DNA of 55,552 nucleotides from Candidatus Moraniibacteriota bacterium (GCA_016182385.1 JACPGV010000002.1:1-55552), one strand, 5' to 3'; counted from the first letter of the stretch, positions 40,190 through 48,984 are shown. Numbers and translations: made by a program. The notes: generated by a model not told the origin, from the letters alone.

Positions 40190-40206
40190 GGAGAGGGATT
40201 TTTTGC
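40174..40206 (+). terminator. terminator overlapping the end of the SLC5-STAC gene
   Basis: CCTCTC / GAGAGG stem whose loop holds the stop codon, followed by GATTTTTT. Confidence 0.8.
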
Positions 40207-40270
40207 AGACGAAGCATTAAGAGATGAGCGTGGGAGTGCGGGATGGTGCTCGTTGAGTGATAAAAAGTTT

Positions 40271-41836
40271 TTATTGAAGGGCGGAAAGAAGACTTGTGCC
40301 ATTCATCTCTTCCGGTTTTTCTAGCTCCATAAGCTGAAGAACAGTGGGAGCAACATCGGAAAGAAGACCGTTGACTTCGTTTTGTTCCCGCATCATTCGT
40401 TCAGCGCTTTTTTCACGGTGATTGTTTGGCGTGATATACCAAAGAGGAATTGGATTGGTGGAATGTTCCGTATCTATTTCTCCGGTCACCACTTTTTTCA
40501 ACTCTTCCACGTTGCCATGATCGGCGGTGATAACGATAGCCCCGCCAACCTTAAGAATGGCAGGAATAAGAATAGAGAGGCTTTTATCGGTGGCTTCGAC
40601 TGCTTTGATGGAAGCTTCTTCATTACCGGTATGGGCTACCATATCCGGATTGGCATAATTGACAAGAATGAAGTCGTATTCATTTTTTTCCAGGATACCA
40701 AGGAGCGTTTCAGTAATTTGAGGCGAACTCATTTCGGGGATCTCATCAAAGTGAGCAACAGTAGGCGAGGGGATGAGGAGGCGGTCTTCTCCAGGAAAGG
40801 CTTTTTCTTTGCCACCGTTAAAAAAATATGTGACATGGGCGTATTTTTCCGTTTCGGCAATGCGGAGTTGTTTTTTACCGGCAGTACTGAGAATTTCACC
40901 GAGACTGTTGTGAATATCCTCTGGAGGGAAGGCAACATTAAGTGGGAGCCCGCGCTCGTACTCGGTAAGGGTGGTGAAATGGATGTCAAGGAGAGATCGT
41001 TCAAACCCATCAAATTCTGGAACGACAAAGGCCTTGGCTAATTCGCGAGCGCGATCTTCTCGAAAATTGAAAAAAATAACCGAATCTTTATCTTGGATAA
41101 GTGCTACGGGAGAGCCCTTTTCAGTGATTATGGTTGGTTCAATGTATTCATCCGTTACTCCTTTGGTGTAGGATCGTTCGAGGGTTATAAGCGGATCCTC
41201 GGTTGTTTCCCCAGCACCTTCCGTCAGAAGACGGTAGGTTTTTTCTATGCGATCCCAATTGTTGTTGCGATCCATGGAAAAATTACGACCGGAAAGACTG
41301 GCGATTTTTCCAATGCCAATGAGATGGGTTTCGCGAATAAGTTCTTTGATCTGTTGAATACCGGCTGTAGGAGCGGAATCTCGGCCGTCAGTAAAAATAT
41401 GTATATAGACCTCGTCTAATCCTTCATTTTTTGCCAAACGAAGAAGAGCCAGCAAGTGATCTTTGTGCGAATGTACCGATCCGGAGCTGACAAGACCCAT
41501 AACATGGAGTTTGCCACCATTTTTTTTGACAGCATTGACGGACTCAAGAAGAGTAGTGTTTTTAAAAAAACTGCCATCCTGAATGGAAAGGGAGATACGC
41601 GGCATGTTTTGATAGAGTACGCGACCGGCACCCATAGTCATATGGCCAACTTCGCTATTGCCGGCGGTATTCCATGGAAGACCAACAGAAATGCCCGATG
41701 CTTGCAGAGTCGTCATCGGATAGAAACGATTGAGTTTGTCAAAGGTAGGCAAGGTGGCTTCGCGGATGGGGTTTCCTTGAATACTATTACTTATGCCCCA
41801 ACCATCAAGAACAACAAGAACAACAGGCTTATACAT
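40271..41836 (-). CDS. gpmI: 2,3-bisphosphoglycerate-independent phosphoglycerate mutase
   Basis: 521-residue metal-dependent mutase of lower glycolysis. Marks: LVVLDGWGIS, NSEVGHMTMGAGR with the phosphorylated Ser, TDGRDSAPTAG, NYANPDMVAHTGN and ITADHGNVEEL with metal ligands. Converges with the SLC5-STAC gene; on the other side it diverges from rny. Confidence 0.96.
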   Translation of the reverse strand: MYKPVVLVVLDGWGISNSIQGNPIREATLPTFDKLNRFYPMTTLQASGISVGLPWNTAGNSEVGHMTMGAGRVLYQNMPRISLSIQDGSFFKNTTLLESVNAVKKNGGKLHVMGLVSSGSVHSHKDHLLALLRLAKNEGLDEVYIHIFTDGRDSAPTAGIQQIKELIRETHLIGIGKIASLSGRNFSMDRNNNWDRIEKTYRLLTEGAGETTEDPLITLERSYTKGVTDEYIEPTIITEKGSPVALIQDKDSVIFFNFREDRARELAKAFVVPEFDGFERSLLDIHFTTLTEYERGLPLNVAFPPEDIHNSLGEILSTAGKKQLRIAETEKYAHVTYFFNGGKEKAFPGEDRLLIPSPTVAHFDEIPEMSSPQITETLLGILEKNEYDFILVNYANPDMVAHTGNEEASIKAVEATDKSLSILIPAILKVGGAIVITADHGNVEELKKVVTGEIDTEHSTNPIPLWYITPNNHREKSAERMMREQNEVNGLLSDVAPTVLQLMELEKPEEMNGTSLLSALQ

Positions 41837-41887
41837 CTTTATTTTCTAGTGGGAATTACCTTTGCATGATACTCTTTTTCGTGTCTT

Positions 41888-41916
41888 TTGACAAAAGGCG
41901 ATGACAAGACTATGAT
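41888..41916 (+). promoter_or_regulatory. promoter of the rny leader
   Basis: Perfect TTGACA, 17-base spacer, TATGAT. It gives a leader of about 195 bases before rny. Confidence 0.75.
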
Positions 41917-41984
41917 AGATGTGCATTCGTAAATAGTGATTTTGCTTTCGTTTTACAGTTGTGAAAGATGATGAGAAGCGCTTT

Positions 41985-42056
41985 ATGATGAGAGATTCTT
42001 CTGACAATATCATTTTTGGAGAACATCTTTTTACCGGTCTATTGTGGTCTCGATAA
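41985..42056 (+). CDS. possible 23-residue leader peptide upstream of rny
   Basis: Frame beginning MMRDSSDNIIFGEH, preceded by GAGAAG 7 bases before the ATG. Its stop codon (42054-42056) lies in the loop of the terminator hairpin at 42045-42065, so a ribosome reaching the stop would cover the 5' arm. No run of one amino acid is present. It could be chance. Confidence 0.35.
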   Translation: MMRDSSDNIIFGEHLFTGLLWSR

Positions 42057-42071
42057 AAAAGACCATTTTTT
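42045..42071 (+). terminator. terminator/attenuator in the rny leader
   Basis: TGGTCT / AGACCA stem, 9-base loop, then six T, located between the promoter and rny. Confidence 0.7.
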
Positions 42072-42117
42072 CGTCTCTTTTCTTTTCGTACTGTTTAATT
42101 GAAGGCAATATATTCTT

Positions 42118-43653
42118 ATGTTGTCTTTTAGTGTTTTTTCCGTTATTTTCGCTTTAGGTTCTCTTGCTTTGGGAATTTTCTTGGGATATTTGACCCGTCA
42201 AAATCTTGCCAAGAAACAGCTCTCTACTGCCGAAGGTCAGGCGGCAAAGATGCTTTCTGAGGCGGAGGCTCAGGCGAAAGAAGTGACCTTGGAAGCGAAA
42301 AATAAGGCTATTGAAATCTTGGAAGAGGCAAAGAAAAACGAGCAAGCCCGCGAAGAAAAGTTTTTATTACAGGAACAGCGTATTGAGAAGCGCGAACTGC
42401 AGGTAGAGAAAAATTTGCAAGAGACAGAAACGGAAAAAAAGCGTCTTTTGCAAAAAGCTGAAGAAGTGAAGTCTATTCGCGAAGAAACGGAAAAGCTCCG
42501 AGAACAAGAGCTTTCTCGTTTGGAAAAACTTTCCGAACTTTCGAAAGAAGAAGCGTCTGAACGGATGTTTCGTTTGGTGGAGGAAGAAAGTAAGGATGCT
42601 TTGGTGAAACGCATGTCAAAGCTTGAAAAGGAAGGTCAAGAGGAGCTGGAGAAGCGTTCATTGAGTATCATGGCCACCATCATTCAGAAATATTCACGCT
42701 CACACGTTTCCGAGTTTACGACGACGACGGTGGTTATTCCCTCGGACGAAGTAAAAGGAAAAATCATCGGTAAAGAAGGGCGGAATATTCGAGCGTTGGA
42801 AAAAGAAACGGGAGTGGAACTTATTGTTGATGATACGCCGGAGACGGTCATTATTTCCGGTTTTGATCCGGTACGAAGAGAGATCGCTCGCATTGCTTTG
42901 GAAAAACTGATTACTGACGGACGTATTCACCCGGCTCGTATTGAAGAGGCGGTCGAAGAAGGAAAGAAAGAGATTGACACCAAGATAAAGGAGGCTGGAG
43001 AAGCGGCGGCTTATGATGCCGGTATCGCGGGACTCCACCCCAAGCTTCTGTACATTCTTGGCCGTCTTCGTTATCGCTATAGCTATAAACAAAATGTTTT
43101 ACTCCATTCTTTGGAGGTCTCATATTTGGCAGGGGCGTTAGCGGCTGAATTGGGCGCTGATGTTTCTTGTGCCAAGAAGGCCGGACTGTTACATGATATT
43201 GGCAAAGCGGTAGATCATGAAATTGAAGGAACGCACGTAAAAATCGGTATGCGTATTTTGGAAAAGTTCGGGCTGGGTCAAAATGTCATTGATGCCATGA
43301 AGTGCCATCATGACGAGTACCCGCATCAAACAATCGAGTCGTTTATTGTGACCGCCGCCGATGCCATTTCCGCCGCTCGTCCGGGAGCACGCAAAGAGAC
43401 CGCAGAAAAATATATCAAGCGTCTTGAAGAGTTGGAGATTCTGGTTAATTCTTTTCCGGAGGTGGAAAAGTCTTACGCGATTTCTGCTGGACGAGAAGTG
43501 CGCATTTTCGTCAATCCGGAAAAAACGGATGATCTGGGCGCTATGAAATTGGCGCGCGATATTGCCAAGCGTATTGAAGAAGAATTGAAATACCCGGGAG
43601 AAATCAAGGTGAATGTTTTTCGAGAAACGAGAGCCGTAGAATACGCTCGATAG
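42118..43653 (+). CDS. rny: ribonuclease Y
   Basis: Membrane-bound endoribonuclease that starts mRNA decay, 511 residues. N-terminal anchor ([19 protein letters not shown]), a long Glu/Lys-rich coiled coil (30-190), a KH domain ([24 protein letters not shown]) and an HD domain with [14 protein letters not shown], then the conserved C-terminus ([11 protein letters not shown]). Domain order and length match Bacillus RNase Y. Confidence 0.96.
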   Translation: MLSFSVFSVIFALGSLALGIFLGYLTRQNLAKKQLSTAEGQAAKMLSEAEAQAKEVTLEAKNKAIEILEEAKKNEQAREEKFLLQEQRIEKRELQVEKNLQETETEKKRLLQKAEEVKSIREETEKLREQELSRLEKLSELSKEEASERMFRLVEEESKDALVKRMSKLEKEGQEELEKRSLSIMATIIQKYSRSHVSEFTTTTVVIPSDEVKGKIIGKEGRNIRALEKETGVELIVDDTPETVIISGFDPVRREIARIALEKLITDGRIHPARIEEAVEEGKKEIDTKIKEAGEAAAYDAGIAGLHPKLLYILGRLRYRYSYKQNVLLHSLEVSYLAGALAAELGADVSCAKKAGLLHDIGKAVDHEIEGTHVKIGMRILEKFGLGQNVIDAMKCHHDEYPHQTIESFIVTAADAISAARPGARKETAEKYIKRLEELEILVNSFPEVEKSYAISAGREVRIFVNPEKTDDLGAMKLARDIAKRIEEELKYPGEIKVNVFRETRAVEYAR

Positions 43654-43733
43654 AGAAAAGGAGTAAAAACTGTTTTTGGTAGCATTGATTTAGTGGCTTT
43701 TATAAGCCGTATATTTAAAAAATGGCTTGGGTA

Positions 43734-43762
43734 TTGCATAGTTTAGAGAAATGGCTTATTAT
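43734..43762 (+). promoter_or_regulatory. promoter of the HU gene
   Basis: TTGCAT, 17-base spacer, TATTAT, about 100 bases before the HU ATG. Confidence 0.6.
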
Positions 43763-43865
43763 AGCGGACAGGAGGTTGTAATCTGTACTTTCTTTCTTTC
43801 TTCTTTCGTTCATCGCGATAAGAAGAGAAGATGGAGGTTCTAAACTAGAAAGGCAGGTGAGAAGT

Positions 43866-44147
43866 ATGAAAAATGTAAACAAAGACACGCTCGTTCACGC
43901 GATCGTTGAAAAGACCGAACTCTCGAAGAAAGATGTTGAGGCTGTTATCGAGTGTATGGTTGATGAGATTACCGCGGAACTCCGTAAGGGGAACAAGGTA
44001 ACACTCACCGGTTTTGGTACGTTTAAAGTCTCTAATCGCGCCGCTCGTGAGGGTATTAATCCTCAAACGAAGGCTAAGATCACCATTCCGGCAATGACGG
44101 TTCCGAAATTTACCGCTGGAAAGACTTTGAAAGAGGCAGTAAAGTAG
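43866..44147 (+). CDS. hup: HU-family DNA-binding protein
   Basis: Nucleoid protein of 93 residues that bends DNA as a dimer. ATG 43866 (MKNVNKDTLV) is chosen for its GGTGAGAAGT ribosome site. Marks: TLTGFGTFKVSNRAAREGINPQTK with the beta-arm Pro and Arg, and VPKFTAGKTLKEAVK at the end. Single-gene unit followed by a strong hairpin. Confidence 0.95.
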   Translation: MKNVNKDTLVHAIVEKTELSKKDVEAVIECMVDEITAELRKGNKVTLTGFGTFKVSNRAAREGINPQTKAKITIPAMTVPKFTAGKTLKEAVK

Positions 44148-44202
44148 TTTTGAATGTTTGTGACGCTTTCGGCGTTTTCATCAAACAAAAAGATAGAGTT
44201 GT

Positions 44203-44242
44203 GACCCGTCTGCCACGGTTGGCGGACGGGTCGTAGCTTTTT
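44203..44242 (+). terminator. hairpin downstream of HU
   Basis: 13-bp stem GACCCGTCTGCCA / TGGCGGACGGGTC with one wobble, then GTAGCTTTTT. The stem is unusually long and GC-rich for this genome. Confidence 0.75.
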
Positions 44243-44302
44243 AAGAGGAAGGTGTTTTTAAGGATTTTTTTTGAGGACATATACAGTGAGCCATAATGGT
44301 AT

Positions 44303-44373
44303 CGGGGCATAGTATAGTGGTAGTACGAGTGGTTTGGGACCATTTAGTCTCGGTTCGATTCCGAGTGCCCCGA
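44303..44373 (+). tRNA. tRNA-Pro (anticodon TGG)
   Basis: Complete cloverleaf: acceptor CGGGGCA / TGCCCCG, D-stem GTAT / GTAC, anticodon stem AGTGG / CCATT with loop TTTGGGA, T-arm CTCGG-TTCGATT-CCGAG. The discriminator is A, and 3' CCA is not encoded. Confidence 0.95.
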
Positions 44374-44408
44374 CAGAATATTCAGAAAAACGGCAAAAAC
44401 ATATCTCT

Positions 44409-45431
44409 ATGAAAAAAGTCGTTACTATTGGTGGAGGGACAGGAAGCTTTACTCTTCTTTCTGGTTTGAAAAAATATCCAATTGATCTTTCAGCTATCGT
44501 TTCTATGGCGGACGATGGTGGATCAACGGGTGTATTGCGTGATGAACTTGGGGTTTTGCCTCCGGGAGATGTCCGTCAGTGTTTGGTAGCGCTTTCTGAC
44601 TCTTCGGAAAAACTTCGTGAACTCATGAATTATCGCTTTACTGAAGGTGGGTTATCCGGACATAGTTTTGGCAATCTTTTTTTATCGGCTTTGGAAAAGA
44701 TAGAGGGTGGATTTACCGCTGGCGTGGCGGAAGCGGCCAAAATATTGAATGTAAAGGGCGAGGTGATACCGGTAACGGCGACAGATACCAGTCTCAAGGT
44801 AAAATTGAAAAATGGTAAAATTCTTTCCGGAGAACACGAGATTAATACCAGTCTTGCGGTAGGAAAGGTAGGGGTTGAAAAAGTATTCCTCGATCCTGTT
44901 GCCAAAGGAAATCCGCGCGCTAGAGAAAAAATTTTGGAGGCCGATCTTATTGTTATTGGTCCGGGGAATCATTATTGTAGTATTATTCCCAATTTTTTGG
45001 TGAACGGTATTGCTCAGAGTATAAAAAAATCTCAAGCCAAGGTTGTCTATAATTGCAATTTGGTGAATAAGCGCGGACATACCGATGGATACACGCTTGA
45101 GAGATACGTAAAAGAGATAGAGGACTTTATCGGTGTTGATCGGATTGATTTTGTCACCTTTAATACTCGTTTGCCCGCTAAAAAAATAATGGAGCGCTAC
45201 AATAAAGAAAATGGAGAGCTTGTTTCTTTTGAAGCGAATGAGAGACTGAGCCGTCGATATCGTGTTTTTCAGGCGGATCTTTTGAGTCGTTGTGGTGTTG
45301 AGAATCGTCCCGGTGATACGCTTGCGGCGACGCGATCATTTATTCGTCATGATGCGGAAAAGCTGGCTAAAATGCTTATGATGGTGCTCGAACTGGGAGA
45401 ATACGAGAGTATTATTAAGGATATCGTTTGA
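44409..45431 (+). CDS. yvcK: YvcK/CofD-like UDP-sugar-binding protein (gluconeogenesis factor family)
   Basis: 340-residue Rossmann-fold protein of the YvcK group, which binds UDP-GlcNAc and affects cell wall synthesis and growth on gluconeogenic carbon. ATG 44409 (MKKVVTIGGGTGSF) is chosen, since the frame upstream runs through the tRNA. Marks: ADDGGSTGVLRDELGVLPPGDVRQCLVAL, SGHSFGNLFLSAL, GPGNHYCSIIPNFLV. It is not a true CofD, since no F420 genes are visible. Confidence 0.9.
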   Translation: MKKVVTIGGGTGSFTLLSGLKKYPIDLSAIVSMADDGGSTGVLRDELGVLPPGDVRQCLVALSDSSEKLRELMNYRFTEGGLSGHSFGNLFLSALEKIEGGFTAGVAEAAKILNVKGEVIPVTATDTSLKVKLKNGKILSGEHEINTSLAVGKVGVEKVFLDPVAKGNPRAREKILEADLIVIGPGNHYCSIIPNFLVNGIAQSIKKSQAKVVYNCNLVNKRGHTDGYTLERYVKEIEDFIGVDRIDFVTFNTRLPAKKIMERYNKENGELVSFEANERLSRRYRVFQADLLSRCGVENRPGDTLAATRSFIRHDAEKLAKMLMMVLELGEYESIIKDIV

Positions 45432-45456
45432 CTTTTTTCATATTTAGGTGTATAAT
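45428..45456 (+). promoter_or_regulatory. promoter of the small RNA candidate
   Basis: TTGACT, 17-base spacer, perfect TATAAT; the -35 box overlaps the yvcK stop codon. Confidence 0.75.
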
Positions 45457-45462
45457 ATAAGA

Positions 45463-45650
45463 GAGTAAAGCGTCCTTTTTTTGATCGGTAGACAAGTGTC
45501 TTTTTGTCAAAGAAGATAATTCTCTGCCGACCACACATTGATTGTTGTGGCGGTGGGTTTTGAAACAGGAGAAAGGAGGAATTTTTTAGCCCGAGCCCGT
45601 TTCTGCCCAAAGCGCCCCCAAGAAAAACACTTCTTGGGGGCTTTACATTT
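45463..45650 (+). ncRNA. independently transcribed small RNA candidate (~185 nt)
   Basis: Bounded by the promoter above and a perfect 11-bp terminator, with no ATG anywhere between, so not protein-coding by the usual start. Local pairings are visible: TCGGTAGA / TCTGCCGA (45485-45530) enclosing GACAA / TTGTC; CCACA / TGTGG (45531-45550); GGG-GAAAC / GTTTC-CCC across 45555-45608. A ribosome-site-like GGAGAAAGGAGG (45569 on) lacks a start codon and lies in the last loop. A second promoter after the terminator serves the next gene. Size and isolation would suit 6S RNA or a similar housekeeping RNA, but I do not recognise the family. Confidence 0.6.
45614..45650 (+). terminator. terminator of the small RNA candidate
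   Basis: Perfect 11-bp stem GCCCCCAAGAA / TTCTTGGGGGC, loop AAACAC, then TTTACATTTTT. Confidence 0.9.
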
Positions 45651-45653
45651 TTC

Positions 45654-45682
45654 TTGACATTTTATTTTAAAAGAGGTATTTT
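45654..45682 (+). promoter_or_regulatory. promoter of orphan gene at 45727
   Basis: Perfect TTGACA, 17-base spacer, TATTTT. Confidence 0.7.
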
Positions 45683-45726
45683 TTGAAAAAGTTCTTTGGT
45701 TTTTCAATCTCAGGAAGGAGCAGAAA

Positions 45727-46296
45727 ATGAGAGCCTGCACGTTTCGGGCAATGACCGGGAAGCTCTTTCAGGGCATCTCGTTCGTGGAAGTTTCCACGGC
45801 GGAAAGAGGTCGTCTTGCAAGAGGCGTCCTCTTGGGAGGAAAGGGGGGGAGTGAGAGAGTTTTGTTCGATGAATACATCCCTCCAACATTGTCGGGAGAA
45901 AGTATTTTCTCCATGGCCGGGGTTACTCGGATTATTTCTCAAGAGGGTTTTCAAAGAACCCTTATTCGTGCCTCCGAGGAGGATGGGAAAATTCTCATCT
46001 TTGTTTCTACCAGGGGTCTTGATGTCAAAGGGCGAAGCGGATTTATTCGTATCGCCGATGGACTTCCTGATTTTGTCGGGAAAGGTTTTGGGTGGTGTGG
46101 AGAGCCGAAAAACTTAAAATACGGGGTGCGTGAGATGCATCCTATAGGAAGATGGGAAGAGGCCCTGGTAGTACTTTCTTTTGGTGACGCTTTATTGGTC
46201 GCTGCGGAAGAGGGGTTCGTTTATCGAATCTCTTATGAAAGAGGGGAGGTACAAATAAAAAAAGAAAGTGAGATTCCACATCAGGTTCCCGCGTAA
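45727..46296 (+). CDS. hypothetical protein, orphan
   Basis: 189-residue soluble-looking protein, no family recognised. A strong ribosome site (AGGAAGGAGCAGAAA), own promoter and own terminator make it a single-gene unit. The sequence is mostly predicted beta (ILIFVSTRGLDVKGRSGFIRI; EALVVLSFGDALLVAAEEGF), suggesting a beta-sandwich or barrel. No membrane span. One Cys pair (C4, and C in GWCGEP) with no metal motif. Confidence 0.75.
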   Translation: MRACTFRAMTGKLFQGISFVEVSTAERGRLARGVLLGGKGGSERVLFDEYIPPTLSGESIFSMAGVTRIISQEGFQRTLIRASEEDGKILIFVSTRGLDVKGRSGFIRIADGLPDFVGKGFGWCGEPKNLKYGVREMHPIGRWEEALVVLSFGDALLVAAEEGFVYRISYERGEVQIKKESEIPHQVPA

Positions 46297-46301
46297 ATTT
46301 C

Positions 46302-46340
46302 GCCCCTATACCACAAAGATGGTACGGGGGTTTTGTTTTG
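46302..46340 (+). terminator. terminator of orphan gene
   Basis: CCCC-ta-TACCA / TGGTA-c-GGGG stem with loop CAAAGA, then TTTTGTTTT. Confidence 0.85.
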
Positions 46341-46349
46341 GAAAAACCT

Positions 46350-46378
46350 TTGACAGAGGGAGAAAAAGACCATACAAT
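46350..46378 (+). promoter_or_regulatory. promoter of flavin reductase-like gene
   Basis: Perfect TTGACA, 17-base spacer, TACAAT; places transcription start after the frame's first Met, so the later ATG is used. Confidence 0.75.
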
Positions 46379-46400
46379 AAGGAAAGATAAAAAAGAGAAT

Positions 46401-47141
46401 ATGGGCGTTTATACGGTACAATTAAAAGAAACGCATGACGTGGCCGACGGGACACGCATGTTTGTTTTTGAGAAACCAGAAGGGTATCAATTTTCCGCTG
46501 GCCAATACGTGGCTTTGACAGTGATGGTCCCTGAGGGTATGGTGGTTGATAATAAGGGTTTGTCGCGCTCTCTTTCCGTCGCTTCTGCTCCGTGTGAGAA
46601 AGATATAGCTTTTGTTATGCGTGAGGGTGAAAGCAGTTTCAAGAAAATCTGTTGGCAGATGCGTCCGGGAGATGTGGTTACCATTACCAAGGCGGTCGGT
46701 TTTTTTACTTTAGAGAAGGAGGATGTTTCACCGATTGTTTTTTTAGTGGGAGGCATTGGAATCACTCCGGTACGCAGTATTTTGAAACAGGCGGAAAGCG
46801 AACAAGACAATCGATCATTCACGCTTTTTTATGCCAATCGCTTTCTGAAAGATGCCGCTTTTCAAGAAGAGCTCCAAGAGATTTCTTTGCCACAGTTTCG
46901 TTTGGTGGCGGTGTTGAGTAAATCGCCTGATGTGTGTGCCGCAACCAATGATGAACGCGGATATATCTGTGGAGCTTTGGTACAAAAATATGTAAGTGAA
47001 ATTGCGAGTGCCTGGTATTATCTTGTTGGCTCACCACAATTTTCGGAGGCAATGGAAAAAATGCTTATTGAATTGGGTGTTCCAAAAGAGCGATGCAAGA
47101 AAGATCCGTTTACCGGTATTGTGTCGCAGTCGGCAAAGTAA
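46401..47141 (+). CDS. FAD/NAD(P)-binding ferredoxin reductase-like protein
   Basis: 246-residue flavoprotein of the ferredoxin-NADP reductase fold. ATG 46401 (MGVYTVQLKE) is set by the upstream promoter. The FAD domain has LSRSLSVASAP (the RxYS-like flavin motif as RSLS) and the pyrophosphate region MRPGDVVTITKAVG; the NAD domain has VFLVGGIGITPVRSILKQ and YYLVGSPQFSEAMEKML, ending KKDPFTGI. No [2Fe-2S] domain is attached. It may recycle the ferredoxins encoded in the window; that link is inference. Confidence 0.88.
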   Translation: MGVYTVQLKETHDVADGTRMFVFEKPEGYQFSAGQYVALTVMVPEGMVVDNKGLSRSLSVASAPCEKDIAFVMREGESSFKKICWQMRPGDVVTITKAVGFFTLEKEDVSPIVFLVGGIGITPVRSILKQAESEQDNRSFTLFYANRFLKDAAFQEELQEISLPQFRLVAVLSKSPDVCAATNDERGYICGALVQKYVSEIASAWYYLVGSPQFSEAMEKMLIELGVPKERCKKDPFTGIVSQSAK

Positions 47142-47150
47142 TAACAAAAC

Positions 47151-47225
47151 GCGGGCGTCGTATAGTGGCTATTATATCAGCCTTCCAAGCTGAGGATGCC
47201 GGTTCGATTCCGGTCGCCCGCTCCA
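47151..47225 (+). tRNA. tRNA-Gly (anticodon TCC)
   Basis: Acceptor GCGGGCG / CGCCCGC, anticodon stem TCAGC / GCTGA with loop CTTCCAA, T-arm GCCGG-TTCGATT-CCGGT. Discriminator T at 47222; CCA is encoded at 47223-47225, unlike the other two tRNAs here. Confidence 0.95.
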
Positions 47226-47231
47226 AAAAAA

Positions 47232-47257
47232 CACCCCATCTTGAAGAGGGGTTTTTA
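47232..47257 (+). terminator. terminator after tRNA-Gly
   Basis: CCCC-a-TCT / AGA-GGGG stem and TTTTT, 7 bases after the CCA. Confidence 0.75.
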
Positions 47258-47299
47258 AATTCTTATTTTTTCCTGGGGGGTGTATAATGAGATATTCCT

Positions 47300-48565
47300 A
47301 TGGATTTTTCTTTTTTTCGAAAATTTTCTTTGTATAGCAGCACTCAATTTGTTGTTGTGGGTATTGGTTTTTTGGTAATGGGGGTATTTTTTTGGTTTTT
47401 CTTTACCCAAGAAAAAAAAGAGGAACGCGATCTTTCGGAAGAACCTTTGTCCGCATATGGTGAAATAACACCCCTTTCTGAATGGGTGGATGAAGAGCCG
47501 GTATTTGATAGTGGAAATGGGGTAAAAGTTGAAACGGAAGATGGCGATGAGGAAACGCTTCTTCCGCCACCACCTCCGCCTATAATGGAACGTATGAAAG
47601 CGCAGGGATGTGTTACGGACGGATTTTTGTCCGGATACGGTGGTGATATTAATAGCTCTATTGCTCTTGTGAATCGTTCGAAATGTTATTATTTGCATCG
47701 GGCGCTTGAGACATGGCTTCGCCCGCCAGATTTTAAATTGGCTCGAAAAATACAGAAAAAAGTAACTAAGCCAAATACCGTCTACGGAATGTTTATTGCT
47801 GAAGCGATTGATACCAAGGCAAATTATCATTATCCCGCGGAAGATCGAGACTTTGATTTTTCAGAGATGTGTCGTTCGGGAAGTAAGAATTATTGGGGGG
47901 AACACACATGTAAACCATCGCTTGAACGTGAGGAGTACCGGAAATACGTGCAGTATATCGCGGAGCAAGCGATGGACATGGGTATACAGAGTTTTCTTTT
48001 CGGACAGGTGTTTTATCAGGATACGAGCGATCTTTCCAAGACACGTATGCCGGAGATTATGCAAAATATGCGAGAGTATGCCGATTTTCGTGGGATAAAA
48101 ATTTTTATTGGCGCGCAAACAAATGATATTACGGACGAAAATTATTTGCGGTTGTTTGATTATATTGAAGGCGGAGTTGGATTGGCGTCGGATGGCAGCA
48201 TTGAAGAAGGACCGTGCTTTTCTCGTTGGTGGAAAAAACCGGGAGATTGGTGTTGGGCGCTTTTGTGGCACGAACAATTCTCTTCGCGCGTGAGCAATGT
48301 TTTTCTTCATTTTGATTGGAGCGGAAAACTCGGCGATGATATGGATGTTTTTACCAAAATGAACAAAGAAAAACGGGCCGAAACTCTTCGTTCGTTACAT
48401 CAATTTTTTCTCAAGAAAAAAATGGGATTTCTTTTGCCGATGCTTGCGACACTCCATAAAGACGATGTCGGCTGTCATGGTCCGAAAAAACGTTTTTATT
48501 CCGCCAGTCGTAAATATTCTTGTCAGGATGAAGACGCGATCAACGCGATCCTCTCGGGAAGATAA
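47300..48565 (+). CDS. membrane-anchored extracytoplasmic protein of unknown function
   Basis: 421 residues: N-terminal membrane span (FVVVGIGFLVMGVFFWFFF, about 18-37), an acidic linker with PPPPPP at about 95-100, then a folded domain of some 310 residues. The domain reads like a (beta/alpha) barrel: VYGMFIAEAIDTKANYHYP, QSFLFGQVFYQDTSD, GIKIFIGAQTND and NVFLHFDWSGKLGDD follow each other as strand ends carrying polar residues, as in some glycosidases. Six or more Cys in the domain suggest disulfides. The family is not recognised. Confidence 0.7.
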   Translation: MDFSFFRKFSLYSSTQFVVVGIGFLVMGVFFWFFFTQEKKEERDLSEEPLSAYGEITPLSEWVDEEPVFDSGNGVKVETEDGDEETLLPPPPPPIMERMKAQGCVTDGFLSGYGGDINSSIALVNRSKCYYLHRALETWLRPPDFKLARKIQKKVTKPNTVYGMFIAEAIDTKANYHYPAEDRDFDFSEMCRSGSKNYWGEHTCKPSLEREEYRKYVQYIAEQAMDMGIQSFLFGQVFYQDTSDLSKTRMPEIMQNMREYADFRGIKIFIGAQTNDITDENYLRLFDYIEGGVGLASDGSIEEGPCFSRWWKKPGDWCWALLWHEQFSSRVSNVFLHFDWSGKLGDDMDVFTKMNKEKRAETLRSLHQFFLKKKMGFLLPMLATLHKDDVGCHGPKKRFYSASRKYSCQDEDAINAILSGR

Positions 48566-48637
48566 TCAAAGAAAGATATTTTTTAATCAATCATTTTTCC
48601 TCTAGGGCACGCGCTTGTTATTTGCTATACTGAGAAC

Positions 48638-48964
48638 ATGTTCTCTGTTTCTATGGTAAGAATGTTTCAAAAAAAGATTGAAAACTTTCGGTGCGGTCAT
48701 TGTCATCAAGACGTCCGCGGGAATGGCTATACCAATCATTGCCCCCAATGTCTCTATAGTCGGCACGTAGATATATACCCCGGTGATCGTTTGGCAATCT
48801 GTGGTGGACTTATGGAACCGATTTCTTTGCAGGCACATGGGAAAAAACAGATACTCGTACATCGATGCCTTGTTTGCGGCCATGAAAAAAAGAACAAAGT
48901 TGATGCTGAAGATGATTTTGAGATGTTGCTTGCTCTTGCTAAAAAAAACGACAAACATTGTTAG
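48638..48964 (+). CDS. RNHCP-domain protein
   Basis: 108-residue zinc-ribbon-like protein of the RNHCP domain family. Named motif residues are seen in GYTNHCPQCLYSRHVD, with another Cys pair in FRCGHCHQDV and a third in HRCLVCGHEKKNKV. Function unknown; the Cys pairs suggest metal and nucleic-acid binding. A TG-TATACT extended -10 box precedes it. Confidence 0.85.
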   Translation: MFSVSMVRMFQKKIENFRCGHCHQDVRGNGYTNHCPQCLYSRHVDIYPGDRLAICGGLMEPISLQAHGKKQILVHRCLVCGHEKKNKVDAEDDFEMLLALAKKNDKHC

Positions 48965-48984
48965 AAAAAATACAAAAAGAGAGT

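Noticed and set aside
43723-43738. Sigma-54-like TGGC-N7-TTGC element before HU
   Set aside because: The spacing fits, but the TTGC part is also the -35 box of a good sigma-70 promoter, and no sigma-54 activator is seen in the window.
44334-44408. Longer N-terminus for YvcK
   Set aside because: It would start inside the tRNA-Pro gene; the Rossmann motif begins at ATG 44409.
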